From NCBI GenBank assembly GCA_019634575.1, contig JAHCAY010000001.1:2356001-2420000 (forward strand): DNA of 64,000 nucleotides, given 5' to 3'. Positions 1 through 8,803 of the stretch are shown in pieces (the stretch's first letter is position 1; each line of letters begins with the position of its first letter). Origin of the DNA: Candidatus Didemnitutus sp. (GTDB lineage: Bacteria; Verrucomicrobiota; Verrucomicrobiia; Opitutales; Opitutaceae). Both the position numbers and the translations under genes were made by a program. The notes beneath the pieces are model-generated. The model worked only from the letters and a program-made list of their open reading frames with translations, made no database searches and was not told the origin of the DNA.

Positions 1-2
1 TC

Positions 3-212
3 GCGTGGGGCGTGATCCTGTTCATGTCGATCGGCGCCGCGCTCTTCGGCAGCTTCACACCGAACACCTCCGCCCTCGCCGTTTTCGCCGGCATTCCGCT
101 CCTCTACTTCGCCGCGAAAATCCCGCTGCGCCTCCTCGAGCAACTCCAGCTCAAGCCCAAGCCATGGGACGGCGTCGAACGCCGCCGCGGCCCGCGTGCG
201 CCGGTCGCCTGA
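3..212 (+). CDS. C-terminal end of a membrane protein (partial, cut by left edge)
   Basis: An open frame enters from the left edge and stops at TGA 210-212. The visible ~69 residues hold two hydrophobic stretches separated by a short polar turn, then a charged, Arg-rich cytoplasmic-type tail (GVERRRGPRAPVA). This is the usual end of a polytopic inner-membrane transporter. Sitting just before a phenylalanine hydroxylase gene on the same strand, it could be an amino-acid permease, but nothing in the fragment proves the family. A GTG at 12 is only an internal codon of the same frame. Confidence 0.55.
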   Translation, partial: AWGVILFMSIGAALFGSFTPNTSALAVFAGIPLLYFAAKIPLRLLEQLQLKPKPWDGVERRRGPRAPVA

Positions 213-318
213 TTTCTGAGGACGGAATACCGAGGCTACTTTCCTCCTTTCGGACTACTGCTTTCCGGTGGTGTCATAAGCGATAGTGGGTAACTGGTGT
301 GGTCAACCAAACCACCCC

Positions 319-1131
319 ATGACCCCCACCGCTTCCACGAGCGACCACCCTGAAACGCCCACACCGGACGGCAGCGATCCGCGCTGCATCCCGCACAAAC
401 TCGTCCAGCCGCTCCCCATCGGCGCCGAGTGCAAATACCCGAACTACTCCGCCGAGGAACAGGACGTCTGGCGCACGCTCTACGCGCGCATGGCGACGCT
501 CCTGCCCGGCCGCGCCGCCGACGAATACCTCACCGGCCTCCGCACGCTCGACCTCGAACACGACCGCATCCCCGCGCTCGCCGACGTCTCGCGCAAACTC
601 GAGCGCACCACCGGCTGGCGCATCGCCCGCACGCCCGGCCTCCTCGACGCCCACGACTTCTTCACCTACCTCGCCAACCGCGTCTTCCCGTCCACCGACT
701 ACATCCGCGCCCGCAGCGAACTCGACTACACGCCCGCGCCGGATTGCTTCCACGACATCTTCGGCCACACGCCGATGATCGTGCACCCGCGCTTCGCCGA
801 TTTTTATCAGAAGATCGGCCAGGCCGCCCTCGCCTGCAAAGACGCCGCCACCGAGGAAGGCCTCACGCGCATCTACTGGTTCACCGTCGAGTTCGGCCTG
901 ATCAAAAACGCCGACGGCCTCCGCATCTACGGCAACGGCATCATCTCCTCCGCCGGCGAGACGCAGCACAGCCTCACCGATAAGGTCACCAAAATCCCCT
1001 ACACGCCCGAGCGACTCGCGCAGCAAGCCTACGACATCTGGCACTTTCAGAATCCGCTCTTCGTCATCGATTCCTTCGACCAACTGGAAAACGAATTCGT
1101 CCGCTGGTCGAAGGAGCGTGGGCTGCTCTGA
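319..1131 (+). CDS. phhA: Phenylalanine 4-monooxygenase
   Basis: Converts phenylalanine to tyrosine in the cytoplasm with tetrahydropterin and a mononuclear Fe(II). The protein is ~270 residues, the normal size of the single-domain bacterial enzyme, which lacks the regulatory domain of animal PAH. The iron ligands are visible as HDIFGH (H145, H150) and the Glu of WFTVEFG (E191), the 2-His-1-carboxylate triad of aromatic amino acid hydroxylases. ATG at 319 is preferred. An in-frame GTG at 286 would add 11 residues that do not look like family sequence. The gene is convergent with the trehalase gene and monocistronic as far as can be seen. Confidence 0.93.
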   Translation: MTPTASTSDHPETPTPDGSDPRCIPHKLVQPLPIGAECKYPNYSAEEQDVWRTLYARMATLLPGRAADEYLTGLRTLDLEHDRIPALADVSRKLERTTGWRIARTPGLLDAHDFFTYLANRVFPSTDYIRARSELDYTPAPDCFHDIFGHTPMIVHPRFADFYQKIGQAALACKDAATEEGLTRIYWFTVEFGLIKNADGLRIYGNGIISSAGETQHSLTDKVTKIPYTPERLAQQAYDIWHFQNPLFVIDSFDQLENEFVRWSKERGLL

Positions 1132-1201
1132 CGTCGCACCGGCGAGCCGCGAATTTTCCTATTAAGCAACTTTCGCTCGCGACCCGCGCGGGCGCTCGGC
1201 C

Positions 1202-2692
1202 TCATGCCGGCGGATAGTCGCGCCACAAATCAAGCAGCACGCCGTTCGTCCAACCGAAGCCGTGCTGCGACACGTATTCGCCGCCGGCCGGCGGACGCTC
1301 TGGCTCGACCACGTCGTATTTCTCGAGCAACAAGCCGGTGCGGCGGAATGTCGCCACGTTGACATCGATCCAGCGGCGCGCGACCTCCGCCGCGAGCTCC
1401 GTATGGCCGTGCCGCTCGAGCCCGCGCACCGCGAGCCATTGGAGCGGCGCCCAGCCGTTGGGCGAGTCCCATTGCTCGCCCGTATGGCGCAGCGTCGTGA
1501 CGAGTCCGCCGGCCCGCAGAAAATCCGCGCGCAAGCGACGCGCCGCAGCCTCCGCCTGGCCGACGCTGGCCAGCCCGCAGAACAGCGGCAGCACGCCCGC
1601 CAGCGACAGGCACTCGCCAGGCCGGCCCGTCGCCAAATCGTAGTCGCAGAAAAACTCCGCCTCCGCCGACCAGCAATGACGCAGGATCGCCCGGTGGCGT
1701 TGCTGCGCCGCGCCCTCCAGTCGCCGATGCCCCTCGCGATCGCCCGCCGCCGCATGCGCCCGCGCGAGCATCGACTCGAGTTGCCAGAGAAAGCAGTTGA
1801 GATCCACCGGCACGATTTCCGTCGTGCGGATCGTCTCCAGTCCGCCGCCCGTCGCCAGCCAGCGGCTGCTGAAATCCCAGCCGCTCTCCGCCGCCGACCG
1901 GAGATCCCGGAACAACTCCCCGCGCGGACGATTCGCCCGCGCGGCCAGGGCCTCGTCGCGGCGAAACGCCTCCGGACGCGGCGTCTCGAGCTGATCCCAA
2001 TAACGATTGAGCACCGCCCCGTCGGGCAGCTCCACCACGTGGCGCGTCGGCGCCGCGCGGTCCATCCAGTAGTCGTGCTCCGCCGCCAGCGCCGCGCGAT
2101 ACGGCACGAGCGCCGCGGGCGGCTGTCCCGCGGTCACGAGTTCCACCATCATCGCCAGCAACGGCGGCTGCGAGCGACTGAGGTAGTAGCTGCGATTGCC
2201 GTTCGGGACGTGGCCGTGGCGCGCGACGAGGTGCACGAAGTTCGCCACCATGTGCCGGATCAGCGCCTCGCCCGGCGCGTCCTCGCGCAACCCGAGCATC
2301 GTGAAGTAGCTGTCCCAGTAATAGATTTCGCGGAACCGCCCGCCCGGCACGACGTAGGGCTCGGGCAACGGCAGGAGCGTCGAATCCGCCTCGGGCACGT
2401 CGCCCGCGCGCCGCAACAGCGACCACAGCGCGCGGATCCGCGCGCACACGTCCGCCCGTTCCGCACCGGACGCCGGCGCGGCCGCGGGCGCGGGCGCCGG
2501 CACACGGAAATTCGCGGCGACGAATTCCTTCAGTCGCGCGCGATCCAGTCCGGTGCGCGCCAGCACAGCGTAGTCCGCGCCGATCTCTTCCAGCGAACGC
2601 CGGGGCACGGAGTCGACGAAGACCTTGTCGTCGTCGAATACGCCGGCGAGTTGCACGTCGCGAAACAGGGGCTGAAGCTCGAAAATCTGCAT
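1202..2692 (-). CDS. treF: Cytoplasmic trehalase (GH37)
   Basis: Hydrolyses trehalose to two glucose. The 496-residue protein has both GH37 signatures: PGGRFREIYYWDSYF near residue 117 and QWDSPNGWAPLQW near the C terminus. It also has the SGWDFSSRW segment that carries the catalytic Asp and the C-terminal QHGFGWTNG motif. There is no signal peptide, so it should act in the cytoplasm on sugar brought in by the permease encoded 4 bp upstream. It is the last gene of a tight leftward operon (TonB receptor, glycosidase-like protein, MFS permease, trehalase), which makes trehalose or a trehalose-releasing glycan the likely substrate of the locus. Confidence 0.92.
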   Translation of the reverse strand: MQIFELQPLFRDVQLAGVFDDDKVFVDSVPRRSLEEIGADYAVLARTGLDRARLKEFVAANFRVPAPAPAAAPASGAERADVCARIRALWSLLRRAGDVPEADSTLLPLPEPYVVPGGRFREIYYWDSYFTMLGLREDAPGEALIRHMVANFVHLVARHGHVPNGNRSYYLSRSQPPLLAMMVELVTAGQPPAALVPYRAALAAEHDYWMDRAAPTRHVVELPDGAVLNRYWDQLETPRPEAFRRDEALAARANRPRGELFRDLRSAAESGWDFSSRWLATGGGLETIRTTEIVPVDLNCFLWQLESMLARAHAAAGDREGHRRLEGAAQQRHRAILRHCWSAEAEFFCDYDLATGRPGECLSLAGVLPLFCGLASVGQAEAAARRLRADFLRAGGLVTTLRHTGEQWDSPNGWAPLQWLAVRGLERHGHTELAAEVARRWIDVNVATFRRTGLLLEKYDVVEPERPPAGGEYVSQHGFGWTNGVLLDLWRDYPPA

Positions 2693-2696
2693 GGGA

Positions 2697-3923
2697 TCAT
2701 TGCGCGACCGGGCGCTTCATCCACCGGATGACCAGCACGCACGCGCCGAGCAGGCCGATCGGCACGAGCGAAAGGTAGAACGCGGTTTGTCCGCCGTAGG
2801 CCTGGAACACGCGCCCCGTGATCAGCGAGCCGCAAGTGCCGCCGAGCGCCGATCCGATGACGATCAAGCCCGCCATCGCCGCGTGGCGCGACGGATCGAG
2901 CGAGCTGAGCACGAGCGAATTGAGCGTCGGATAAATCGGCGCGAGGAACACGCCGATCAGCGGAAAGATGAACGCCGCCAGCGGCGCCGTGCGCCAGCCG
3001 GTGATCGGACCGTGCGCCGCGCCCGCCAGCGGCAGCGCCACGAGCACGAGCGCGGCGGCGGCGGCGAGGCAGACGGTCAGGACCGTCGCCCACGACAACT
3101 TCCGCAGCAGCCAGCCGGCGGCGAAACGGCCCGCCGCGGTCGAACCGGCTAGGATGCTCGCCATCTGCACGCTCAACACCGCCGGCAGGTGCAGCACCGT
3201 GTGGTTGAACGTCGGCAGCCAGCTCATGATCGCCTGTTCCGTCAGCACGTAGATGAAAACGCTGGCGGTGAACACCAGCACGAGCGGCGAGAGGGCGAGC
3301 CGCAGCATGTCGGCAAGGCCGCCCCCGCACGCAGCGGCGCTGCCGTGCACTGCGGATTCGTCGACTGGCACGCTCCACAACAGCGCCGCCGCCACGAACG
3401 CCACGCCGGCCAGCACGAAATACACCCGGAACCACGCCGTCGACGCCGGCGCCGCATCGTCGACGAATGCACTGAAGAGAAAATACGCCGCCAACACGCC
3501 GAGCATGAAACACGACTCGAGGAAGCTCATCAGGCTCGCGTGCTCATGCGGTTCGCGCGCCACCAATCCAAGCGTGGCGAACACCGAGACTTTCATCACG
3601 CCGAAGCAGACGCCCGTCGCGACGAACAGGAGCTTCGTCGCCCAGAAGCTCGCCAGGAACGGCATGGCGGCGCACACCACCCCGATTACCCCCAGCGCCC
3701 CCAGCATGGCGCGCTTGTAGCCGATGCGCAGCAACCACGCCGCCACGAAGAACGAGGTGACCGCGATGCTCAGGTCCTTGCAGGCCTCGAGCACGCTCGC
3801 GCCTGCGGGGCTCACCCCGAAGTTGCGCTGCACTTGGAAAATCACCGTGCCCACGCTGTTCAGCAGACTGGCGAAGAGGAAATAGTTGAGAAACAGCGAG
3901 AGCTTGAGCGGGAAATGCTTCAT
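2697..3923 (-). CDS. MFS permease, likely for trehalose or a related sugar
   Basis: A 408-residue protein with about 12 hydrophobic segments in two six-helix halves, typical of the major facilitator superfamily. A longer open frame continues upstream to 4595, but the ATG at 3923 (MKHFPLKLSLFLNYFLF) is the natural start: it gives a standard MFS first helix, and its ATGA overlaps the stop of the upstream gene by 4 bp. The trehalase ATG follows its stop by only 4 bp. Substrate is inferred from the neighbours only; a sugar symporter feeding the cytoplasmic trehalase is the simplest reading. Confidence 0.85.
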   Translation of the reverse strand: MKHFPLKLSLFLNYFLFASLLNSVGTVIFQVQRNFGVSPAGASVLEACKDLSIAVTSFFVAAWLLRIGYKRAMLGALGVIGVVCAAMPFLASFWATKLLFVATGVCFGVMKVSVFATLGLVAREPHEHASLMSFLESCFMLGVLAAYFLFSAFVDDAAPASTAWFRVYFVLAGVAFVAAALLWSVPVDESAVHGSAAACGGGLADMLRLALSPLVLVFTASVFIYVLTEQAIMSWLPTFNHTVLHLPAVLSVQMASILAGSTAAGRFAAGWLLRKLSWATVLTVCLAAAAALVLVALPLAGAAHGPITGWRTAPLAAFIFPLIGVFLAPIYPTLNSLVLSSLDPSRHAAMAGLIVIGSALGGTCGSLITGRVFQAYGGQTAFYLSLVPIGLLGACVLVIRWMKRPVAQ

Positions 3924-6019
3924 GGGATCGGGGTGGCGTCGGTCGAGGGGCGAACGGCGAGGTAAACGGTGCTCCAGAGTTGCGCGGCGTTGGACTCGTC
4001 GGCGTGCGAGTGCGCGAGTCCGTAGGGCACGAACGCCGCGCGGCCGTCGCGCGGCTCCCAGCTCCACAATTCGCCCGTGCTGCGCGCCTGCATCGCCGTG
4101 ATCGCGCGCCAGAGCCGCGCTTCCGCGGCGAGCAGCGTGGCGCGTGTGGCCGCAGGCAAATCGTCGCGCGCGAGCTGGCGGCGCAGGCCGGCGGCGAGCA
4201 ACGCCTGCTGCCACGACCACACCACGGTGCCGTGGTAGGCGTCGCGCGTGAACTTCGCGCGCAGCGGCGCGGCGGCCCACACGGGATTCGCGACCACGAC
4301 GCCGACGTCCGTCAAGAGGCCGGCGGGAAAGGGACGCAGCAGCAACTCGGCCGTCTGCGCGACTTGCTCGGGAACGGGCTCGCCGAAGAGCCACGCGAAA
4401 CCCTCGTCGCTGTGCATCACCGGCACGGGCTCGCCGGCGGCGTCGAGCGCGAGCGCGTGGTATTCCACCGGCGCGGAAACGCTCGCGAGCGCGGCAGCGG
4501 GATCGAGTCCCTCGGCCGCGGCGTAATCCGCCACGGCGGCGCGGGCCGCGTCGCGCGGCACGACGCAGCGGAAGAATTTCTCCGCGCTTCGCCACACGAC
4601 GGCAGAGGCGGCGGCTTGCGCGGCGGGGGCGGCGGCTTCGCCGAGCCAGCCGCTGCGATAGAAGCGCTCGGCGGCGCGGAGCGCGGCGGGCACGAGCGCG
4701 GCGTTGATGTCGTAGGCGTAGCGTCCGCCGCCGAGGCCGTCGTCAGAATCGCGCCAGTTGCCGACGGGGATGCCGGGCTTGAGCGCGACGAGATTGGTTG
4801 CACGCGGATCGGCCGCGAAGGGTGCGGCGTGGCGCAGCACGGCGTCGAGGTTGCGGCGGAGCAGTGCGGCGTAAGTCGTGCCGTCGGGCGCACGGCGGGC
4901 GAGGAACGCCGGGGCGCGGTGCGCGCCGTCGGGCGTGTCGAGCAGGTAGGCGGCGAGCGTGGGCGCGAGGAGGAAGTCGCCATCGACCATCTTGTAGTCG
5001 AGTTCGGGCGTGCGGGTGTCGGCGGGCGGCGCGGCGAGCGTGCGGTTGTGCAGCGCGGCGTATTCGCCGATGCCTTCCTCGTGCGCGACCTCGCCACCGG
5101 GACCAAGCCGGTCGAGCACGGAGGCGAAAGCCGACTCGACGACTGCGGGCTGGAGCACGGGCAGCAGCAGGCGCGTGGTGATCAGCGTGTCGCGGCCGAA
5201 ATAGGTGAGGAAGCGCCACGAGCCGGCGGCGAATTTTTCGTGGAAGGCGAGAAACTCGAACACGTCTTGATCGCGCGGGCGCGGTGCGACGCCGGGGCGG
5301 AAAAGCTCATCGCGACGGAACGGCGTGAGCGGCGGCTCGTCTGTGAGCGTCGTGAGACGCACGTCGATGCGGCCGTCCGGGCCGGCTTCGAGCACGACGC
5401 TGTCCGCGGTCGCGATGACGCGCGTGCCGAACTCGCCGGCGAGCGTGAGCTCTTGATGCGTGCGGCCGTCGATGCTCGTGCGTTGGTAGCGCAGCTCGTC
5501 GCCGGGCGCGCGCGGGGCGGCGAGTTCGACGGGAATTTCCCGCGCGCCGCGCCAGATGAATTCGCGGAGCGAGCGGACGTTCGCGAGCAGCACGTGTCGC
5601 ACGACGAGGCGCGGCGCGTCGCTGCGCAGGTGCGCGGTGATGCCGTGCGCGCCGGCGGCGGCTGGTTGCGCGGGCTCGAGTTCCGTGCCGGGCGTGAGCG
5701 CGAGCGACGCCGTGGCGGAGCCGGCGTCGAACCAGAGACCGGCTCCGGTGTTGCCGGCGGGAAAAGCGACAATCACGCGCGGCGTCTCGCCGGGCGTGAG
5801 CACGAGGTGCGCGGAGACGGGGCCGGCGCGCAGGAAATGGTTTTGCGTGAGTCCGTCCGCCACGGCGAAACGCAACGGAGGAACGGAAGAGGCCGGCGCT
5901 GCGCCGGAAAGCGCAGCGCCGGCCAAGAGAAACGTCGCCGCGGCCACGCCGCGCCGTCCGAGAAGTCGAACCCCGAAGATCGACGGCTCGAAGGAACGGC
6001 GGGGCGCGCGGGACGACAT
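3920..6019 (-). CDS. Exported glycoside hydrolase-like protein (six-hairpin type, family not recognised)
   Basis: A 699-residue protein with an Arg-rich start followed by a hydrophobic signal segment (residues ~22-45), so exported to the periplasm or surface. The first third looks like a beta-rich domain. The remainder has helical repeats and motifs such as YFGRDTLITTRLL, HEEGIGEYAALHNRT and YHGTVVWSWQQALLAAGL, which resemble (alpha/alpha)6-barrel sugar hydrolases such as debranching or GH63-like enzymes. No named GH family could be assigned. It starts 3 bp after the TonB receptor and overlaps the MFS gene by 4 bp, so it probably processes the imported glycan before transport across the inner membrane. 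Confidence 0.7.
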   Translation of the reverse strand: MSSRAPRRSFEPSIFGVRLLGRRGVAAATFLLAGAALSGAAPASSVPPLRFAVADGLTQNHFLRAGPVSAHLVLTPGETPRVIVAFPAGNTGAGLWFDAGSATASLALTPGTELEPAQPAAAGAHGITAHLRSDAPRLVVRHVLLANVRSLREFIWRGAREIPVELAAPRAPGDELRYQRTSIDGRTHQELTLAGEFGTRVIATADSVVLEAGPDGRIDVRLTTLTDEPPLTPFRRDELFRPGVAPRPRDQDVFEFLAFHEKFAAGSWRFLTYFGRDTLITTRLLLPVLQPAVVESAFASVLDRLGPGGEVAHEEGIGEYAALHNRTLAAPPADTRTPELDYKMVDGDFLLAPTLAAYLLDTPDGAHRAPAFLARRAPDGTTYAALLRRNLDAVLRHAAPFAADPRATNLVALKPGIPVGNWRDSDDGLGGGRYAYDINAALVPAALRAAERFYRSGWLGEAAAPAAQAAASAVVWRSAEKFFRCVVPRDAARAAVADYAAAEGLDPAAALASVSAPVEYHALALDAAGEPVPVMHSDEGFAWLFGEPVPEQVAQTAELLLRPFPAGLLTDVGVVVANPVWAAAPLRAKFTRDAYHGTVVWSWQQALLAAGLRRQLARDDLPAATRATLLAAEARLWRAITAMQARSTGELWSWEPRDGRAAFVPYGLAHSHADESNAAQLWSTVYLAVRPSTDATPIP

Positions 6020-6022
6020 GGT

Positions 6023-8632
6023 TTAGAAGCGGTAGGTGATCGAGGAGACGATCGACCGCGGGAGGATCGGACGGGCGTTGAAGTAGGCGCCCTGGCCCGA
6101 GCCGGACGCCTGGCGCGGATCGCCTTCGGTGAGGCCGGCGCTGTCGAGCAGGTTGGACACCTGGAGGCGGAACGTGAAATCGCGCTTGAAGGCGAGGCTG
6201 AAGCCCGCGTTCACCTCGGTGAAGGCGCTGAGCGGAATCGCGTTCGGGTTGGCTTCCTGATTGGTCGCGCGGCGGCCGGTGTAGGAGAGCGAGAGGTCGA
6301 TGGCCGGGCGACCGAGACCTGTCTCGGGCAGCGTGTAGGTGCCGCTGATGGAGCCGTAGACTTTCGGCGTGCGCGTGGGCGTGAGGCCGTCGAGCGAGGT
6401 GAACGTGCCGCCGATGTTGACGAGGCCGGGCGTGACGATCTTCGGGCGCTGGACGGTGCCGCGCACGTCGATGGAGAGCGCGCGGATGGGATTCCAGGTC
6501 ACGTCGAGTTCGACGCCGGGGCTGTCGAGGCCGATGGTGAACTGCGTGGGCACGGCGACGCCGTTCACGAGTTGGAAGCCGCCGGAGAGGACGTCGCGCT
6601 GGCGGGCGTAGAAGAGCGTGAGGAACGCGGCGACGTGGTTGCCGCCGTATTTGTAGCCGGCCTCGAATTGCTTGACGGTTTCGATCTTGGCGGGCGTAAC
6701 GTCGCCGCTGGCGGTGCCGCCGCCGTCCAGGATGATGGCGTCGGAGTTGGAGAAGCGCGGCGCGGCGGAGTAGCGGGCGAAGAAGGCCTGGCGCTTGTTC
6801 AGCACGTAATTCGCGCCGAGCGTGTAGGCGGCCTTGTTTTCCTTGGCGTGCGTGTTGAGGTAGTTGCCGCTGCCGAAGGTGGCGTTCGCGAGGGCGGGCG
6901 CGGGGTTCGCGCCGGTCTGCGCGTAGGAGTTGAGGTCGTATTTGCGGAAGGTCTCGTAGTTGCCGTCGTAGGTGCGGTTGACGAAGCGCACGCCGGCGTC
7001 GAGGACGAGGCCGCCGACCTTGTGCGTGAAGTCGACGTAGGGCGTGACTTCGTCGATCTGCGCGGTGCCGTGGCGGTAGTAGCTGCCGATCTGCGTGAGG
7101 CCGTTGTAGGTGTATTGGCCGAGGACGGCGCCGGTGGTGGCGTTGACGTAGGCGAGGTCGAGGCGGTGGTATTCGGGGCTGATGTCGATGAGCATCGTCT
7201 CCCACTGCCAGAGCTTGGTCTCCTCGGTGGTCTTGGCGTAGAGGCCGGCGAGGACGGTGGTGTTGCCGTCGTTGAAGGTGCCGATGAGGCGGAGGTCGTC
7301 CTGGAAGTCGGTGAACTTCGCGTCGGAGCGCCAGTGGTTCACGAGGTCGCCGAGGCCGTTGCCGTTGAGCGTGGCGGCAGCGGCGGCATTGGCCGCGACG
7401 ACGGCGCCGCCCTGGCCGGGCGCGGTGAGGCGGAAGCGATAGTTGCCGTCGCCGCCGAGCGCGGCGGCCCAGGTGGACGCGGGGACGTTGCCGCCGGTGG
7501 CGAGATTGTTGGCGATGGTCTGGAGCGATGTGGCGGTGCTGAAGGGATTCGAGTTCCAGGATTTCTGAACGGTCGCGTAGCGGTTGCGGTTCTCGAGGGT
7601 GAGGCTGTCGTTCAACTTCACCTGGAGTTCGCTGCCGATGTATTTCAGGTCGACCTGGATGCCGTCCGCGAGGTCGTGATCGATCGGGCCGACGGGCGAG
7701 CCGGGGAACACGAAGTGGCGCAGGTCGGGCGACGCGGTGGCGCCGGTATGCAGGTCGGGGCCGCCGGGAATCGTCTGCGGATCGGAGGTGCTGCCGGTGA
7801 GCGGGATCGGGAGCAGGAACGCCGTGCGATCGTCGAGCGCCTTGCCGGTGACCTTGAAGTAGCCGGCGTCGTTCTTGAACTTGTGATTGAGCGCCAGCGT
7901 GAGCTGGCCGCCCTTGTTCGCCTTGTAGCCGGGCGAGCGCTGGCCGTCGTCGGCGCGGTAGAAGCCGCCGAGGGCGTAGGTAGTCTGCGGCGAGATCGCG
8001 CCGCCGACCCAGGCGTCGTTGCGGATCAGGCCGAAGTCGCCGAACTCGACCTTGTATTCGCCGGCGAGCGTCTGCGTGCCCTCGCGGCCGAGGAAGTTGA
8101 TCGCGCCGAGCGGAGCGTTGGTGGTGAAGACGCCGGAGCTGCCGCCGCGCAAGCCCTCGACGTTGGAGATCCAGGTCGAGACGCGCGTGTAGTTGTCGGC
8201 GGTGGAGAACGACGTGTCCTCCTCGGAGATGACGGGCAGACCGTCCTCGAGGATCACGGAGTAGCGGAAGCCGTTGCCGGCGCCGACGCCGCGGACGGCG
8301 AGGACGTTGTTGGCTTCACCGCCGCTCGACTCGAAGTAGAAACCCGGGATCGCCTTCATCAGCTCGGCGACGCTGCGCGGGGACATGGCGTCGATCTTCG
8401 AGCGGTCGACCGTCGAGATGGCGAGCGGGCTGTCGAGGCGCGACTGCGGCTTGATCGAACCGGTGACGACGAAGGCATCGAGCTGAAAGACGGACTCGCC
8501 GGCCGGCGGCTGCGGCGCGGGCGCGGTCGTCTGGGCGAGCAACAGTGCCGGGGCACTGGCGAAGAACATCGCAAGGCCGAGGAGCGAACGGGACGCGTCT
8601 CGGCGCACGACTGAACAGGTGGAGCGGTTCAT
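6023..8632 (-). CDS. TonB-dependent receptor of the trehalose-type locus
   Basis: Outer-membrane active transporter of 869 residues. The signal peptide (MNRSTCSVVRRDASRSLLGL...) starts at ATG 8632; a longer frame to 8782 adds no signal-like sequence. A TonB-box-like segment (DAFVVTGS) is followed by the plug domain (ESSGGEANNVLAVRGVGAGNG) and a 22-strand-type barrel ending in the aromatic C terminus ITYRF. It has no STN domain, so unlike the two receptors at 35-46 kb it is not of the FecI/FecR signalling type. It is first in the operon, under the AraC-family gene and the direct repeat in the leader. Likely imports trehalose or a trehalose-containing oligosaccharide (inference). Confidence 0.9.
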   Translation of the reverse strand: MNRSTCSVVRRDASRSLLGLAMFFASAPALLLAQTTAPAPQPPAGESVFQLDAFVVTGSIKPQSRLDSPLAISTVDRSKIDAMSPRSVAELMKAIPGFYFESSGGEANNVLAVRGVGAGNGFRYSVILEDGLPVISEEDTSFSTADNYTRVSTWISNVEGLRGGSSGVFTTNAPLGAINFLGREGTQTLAGEYKVEFGDFGLIRNDAWVGGAISPQTTYALGGFYRADDGQRSPGYKANKGGQLTLALNHKFKNDAGYFKVTGKALDDRTAFLLPIPLTGSTSDPQTIPGGPDLHTGATASPDLRHFVFPGSPVGPIDHDLADGIQVDLKYIGSELQVKLNDSLTLENRNRYATVQKSWNSNPFSTATSLQTIANNLATGGNVPASTWAAALGGDGNYRFRLTAPGQGGAVVAANAAAAATLNGNGLGDLVNHWRSDAKFTDFQDDLRLIGTFNDGNTTVLAGLYAKTTEETKLWQWETMLIDISPEYHRLDLAYVNATTGAVLGQYTYNGLTQIGSYYRHGTAQIDEVTPYVDFTHKVGGLVLDAGVRFVNRTYDGNYETFRKYDLNSYAQTGANPAPALANATFGSGNYLNTHAKENKAAYTLGANYVLNKRQAFFARYSAAPRFSNSDAIILDGGGTASGDVTPAKIETVKQFEAGYKYGGNHVAAFLTLFYARQRDVLSGGFQLVNGVAVPTQFTIGLDSPGVELDVTWNPIRALSIDVRGTVQRPKIVTPGLVNIGGTFTSLDGLTPTRTPKVYGSISGTYTLPETGLGRPAIDLSLSYTGRRATNQEANPNAIPLSAFTEVNAGFSLAFKRDFTFRLQVSNLLDSAGLTEGDPRQASGSGQGAYFNARPILPRSIVSSITYRF

Positions 8633-8748
8633 GATGCAGGGTTGATGGGGTTTGCTGTTGGCCGGAGACGCGCACTGGAACGAGCTGGTCCGCGCGCTGC
8701 GGCAGTGCATCACAAAAGGGAGCGGCGCGGCGTTGCCCACCGCCGAGC

Positions 8749-8776
8749 CTAGGAGATTCCGGAAATCGCTAGGAGA
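8749..8776. promoter_or_regulatory. Candidate AraC-type operator: two CTAGGAGA direct repeats, 20 bp apart
   Basis: The octamer CTAGGAGA occurs at 8749-8756 and again at 8769-8776, in the same orientation and two helical turns apart, with further matches (TTC/ATTC) after each. It lies in the 171-bp spacer between the AraC-family gene and the TonB receptor operon. Direct half-sites about 21 bp apart are what AraC/XylS proteins bind. TTCCGGAA between them is a short palindrome. Confidence 0.45.
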
Positions 8777-8803
8777 ATTCAAAGCGGCGCGACGCGGCGG
8801 CGT

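Noticed and set aside
1155..1176. Possible sixth palindrome (TTTTCCTATTAAGCAAC)
   Set aside because: The centre TATTA matches the family, but three of eight arm pairs fail, so it may be chance or a heavily decayed copy.
2697..4595. 632-residue version of the MFS permease starting at 4595
   Set aside because: The extra ~220 residues are Arg/Ala low-complexity antisense-type sequence over the upstream gene; the ATG at 3923 gives a normal MFS protein with operon-like overlap.
3980..8614. Very long open frame (1544 codons) antisense to the glycosidase-like and TonB receptor genes
   Set aside because: Composition is Arg/Glu/Gly/Val-rich with no domain, and it exists because high GC at codon position 3 suppresses stops on the opposite strand. 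The minus-strand genes have clear families.
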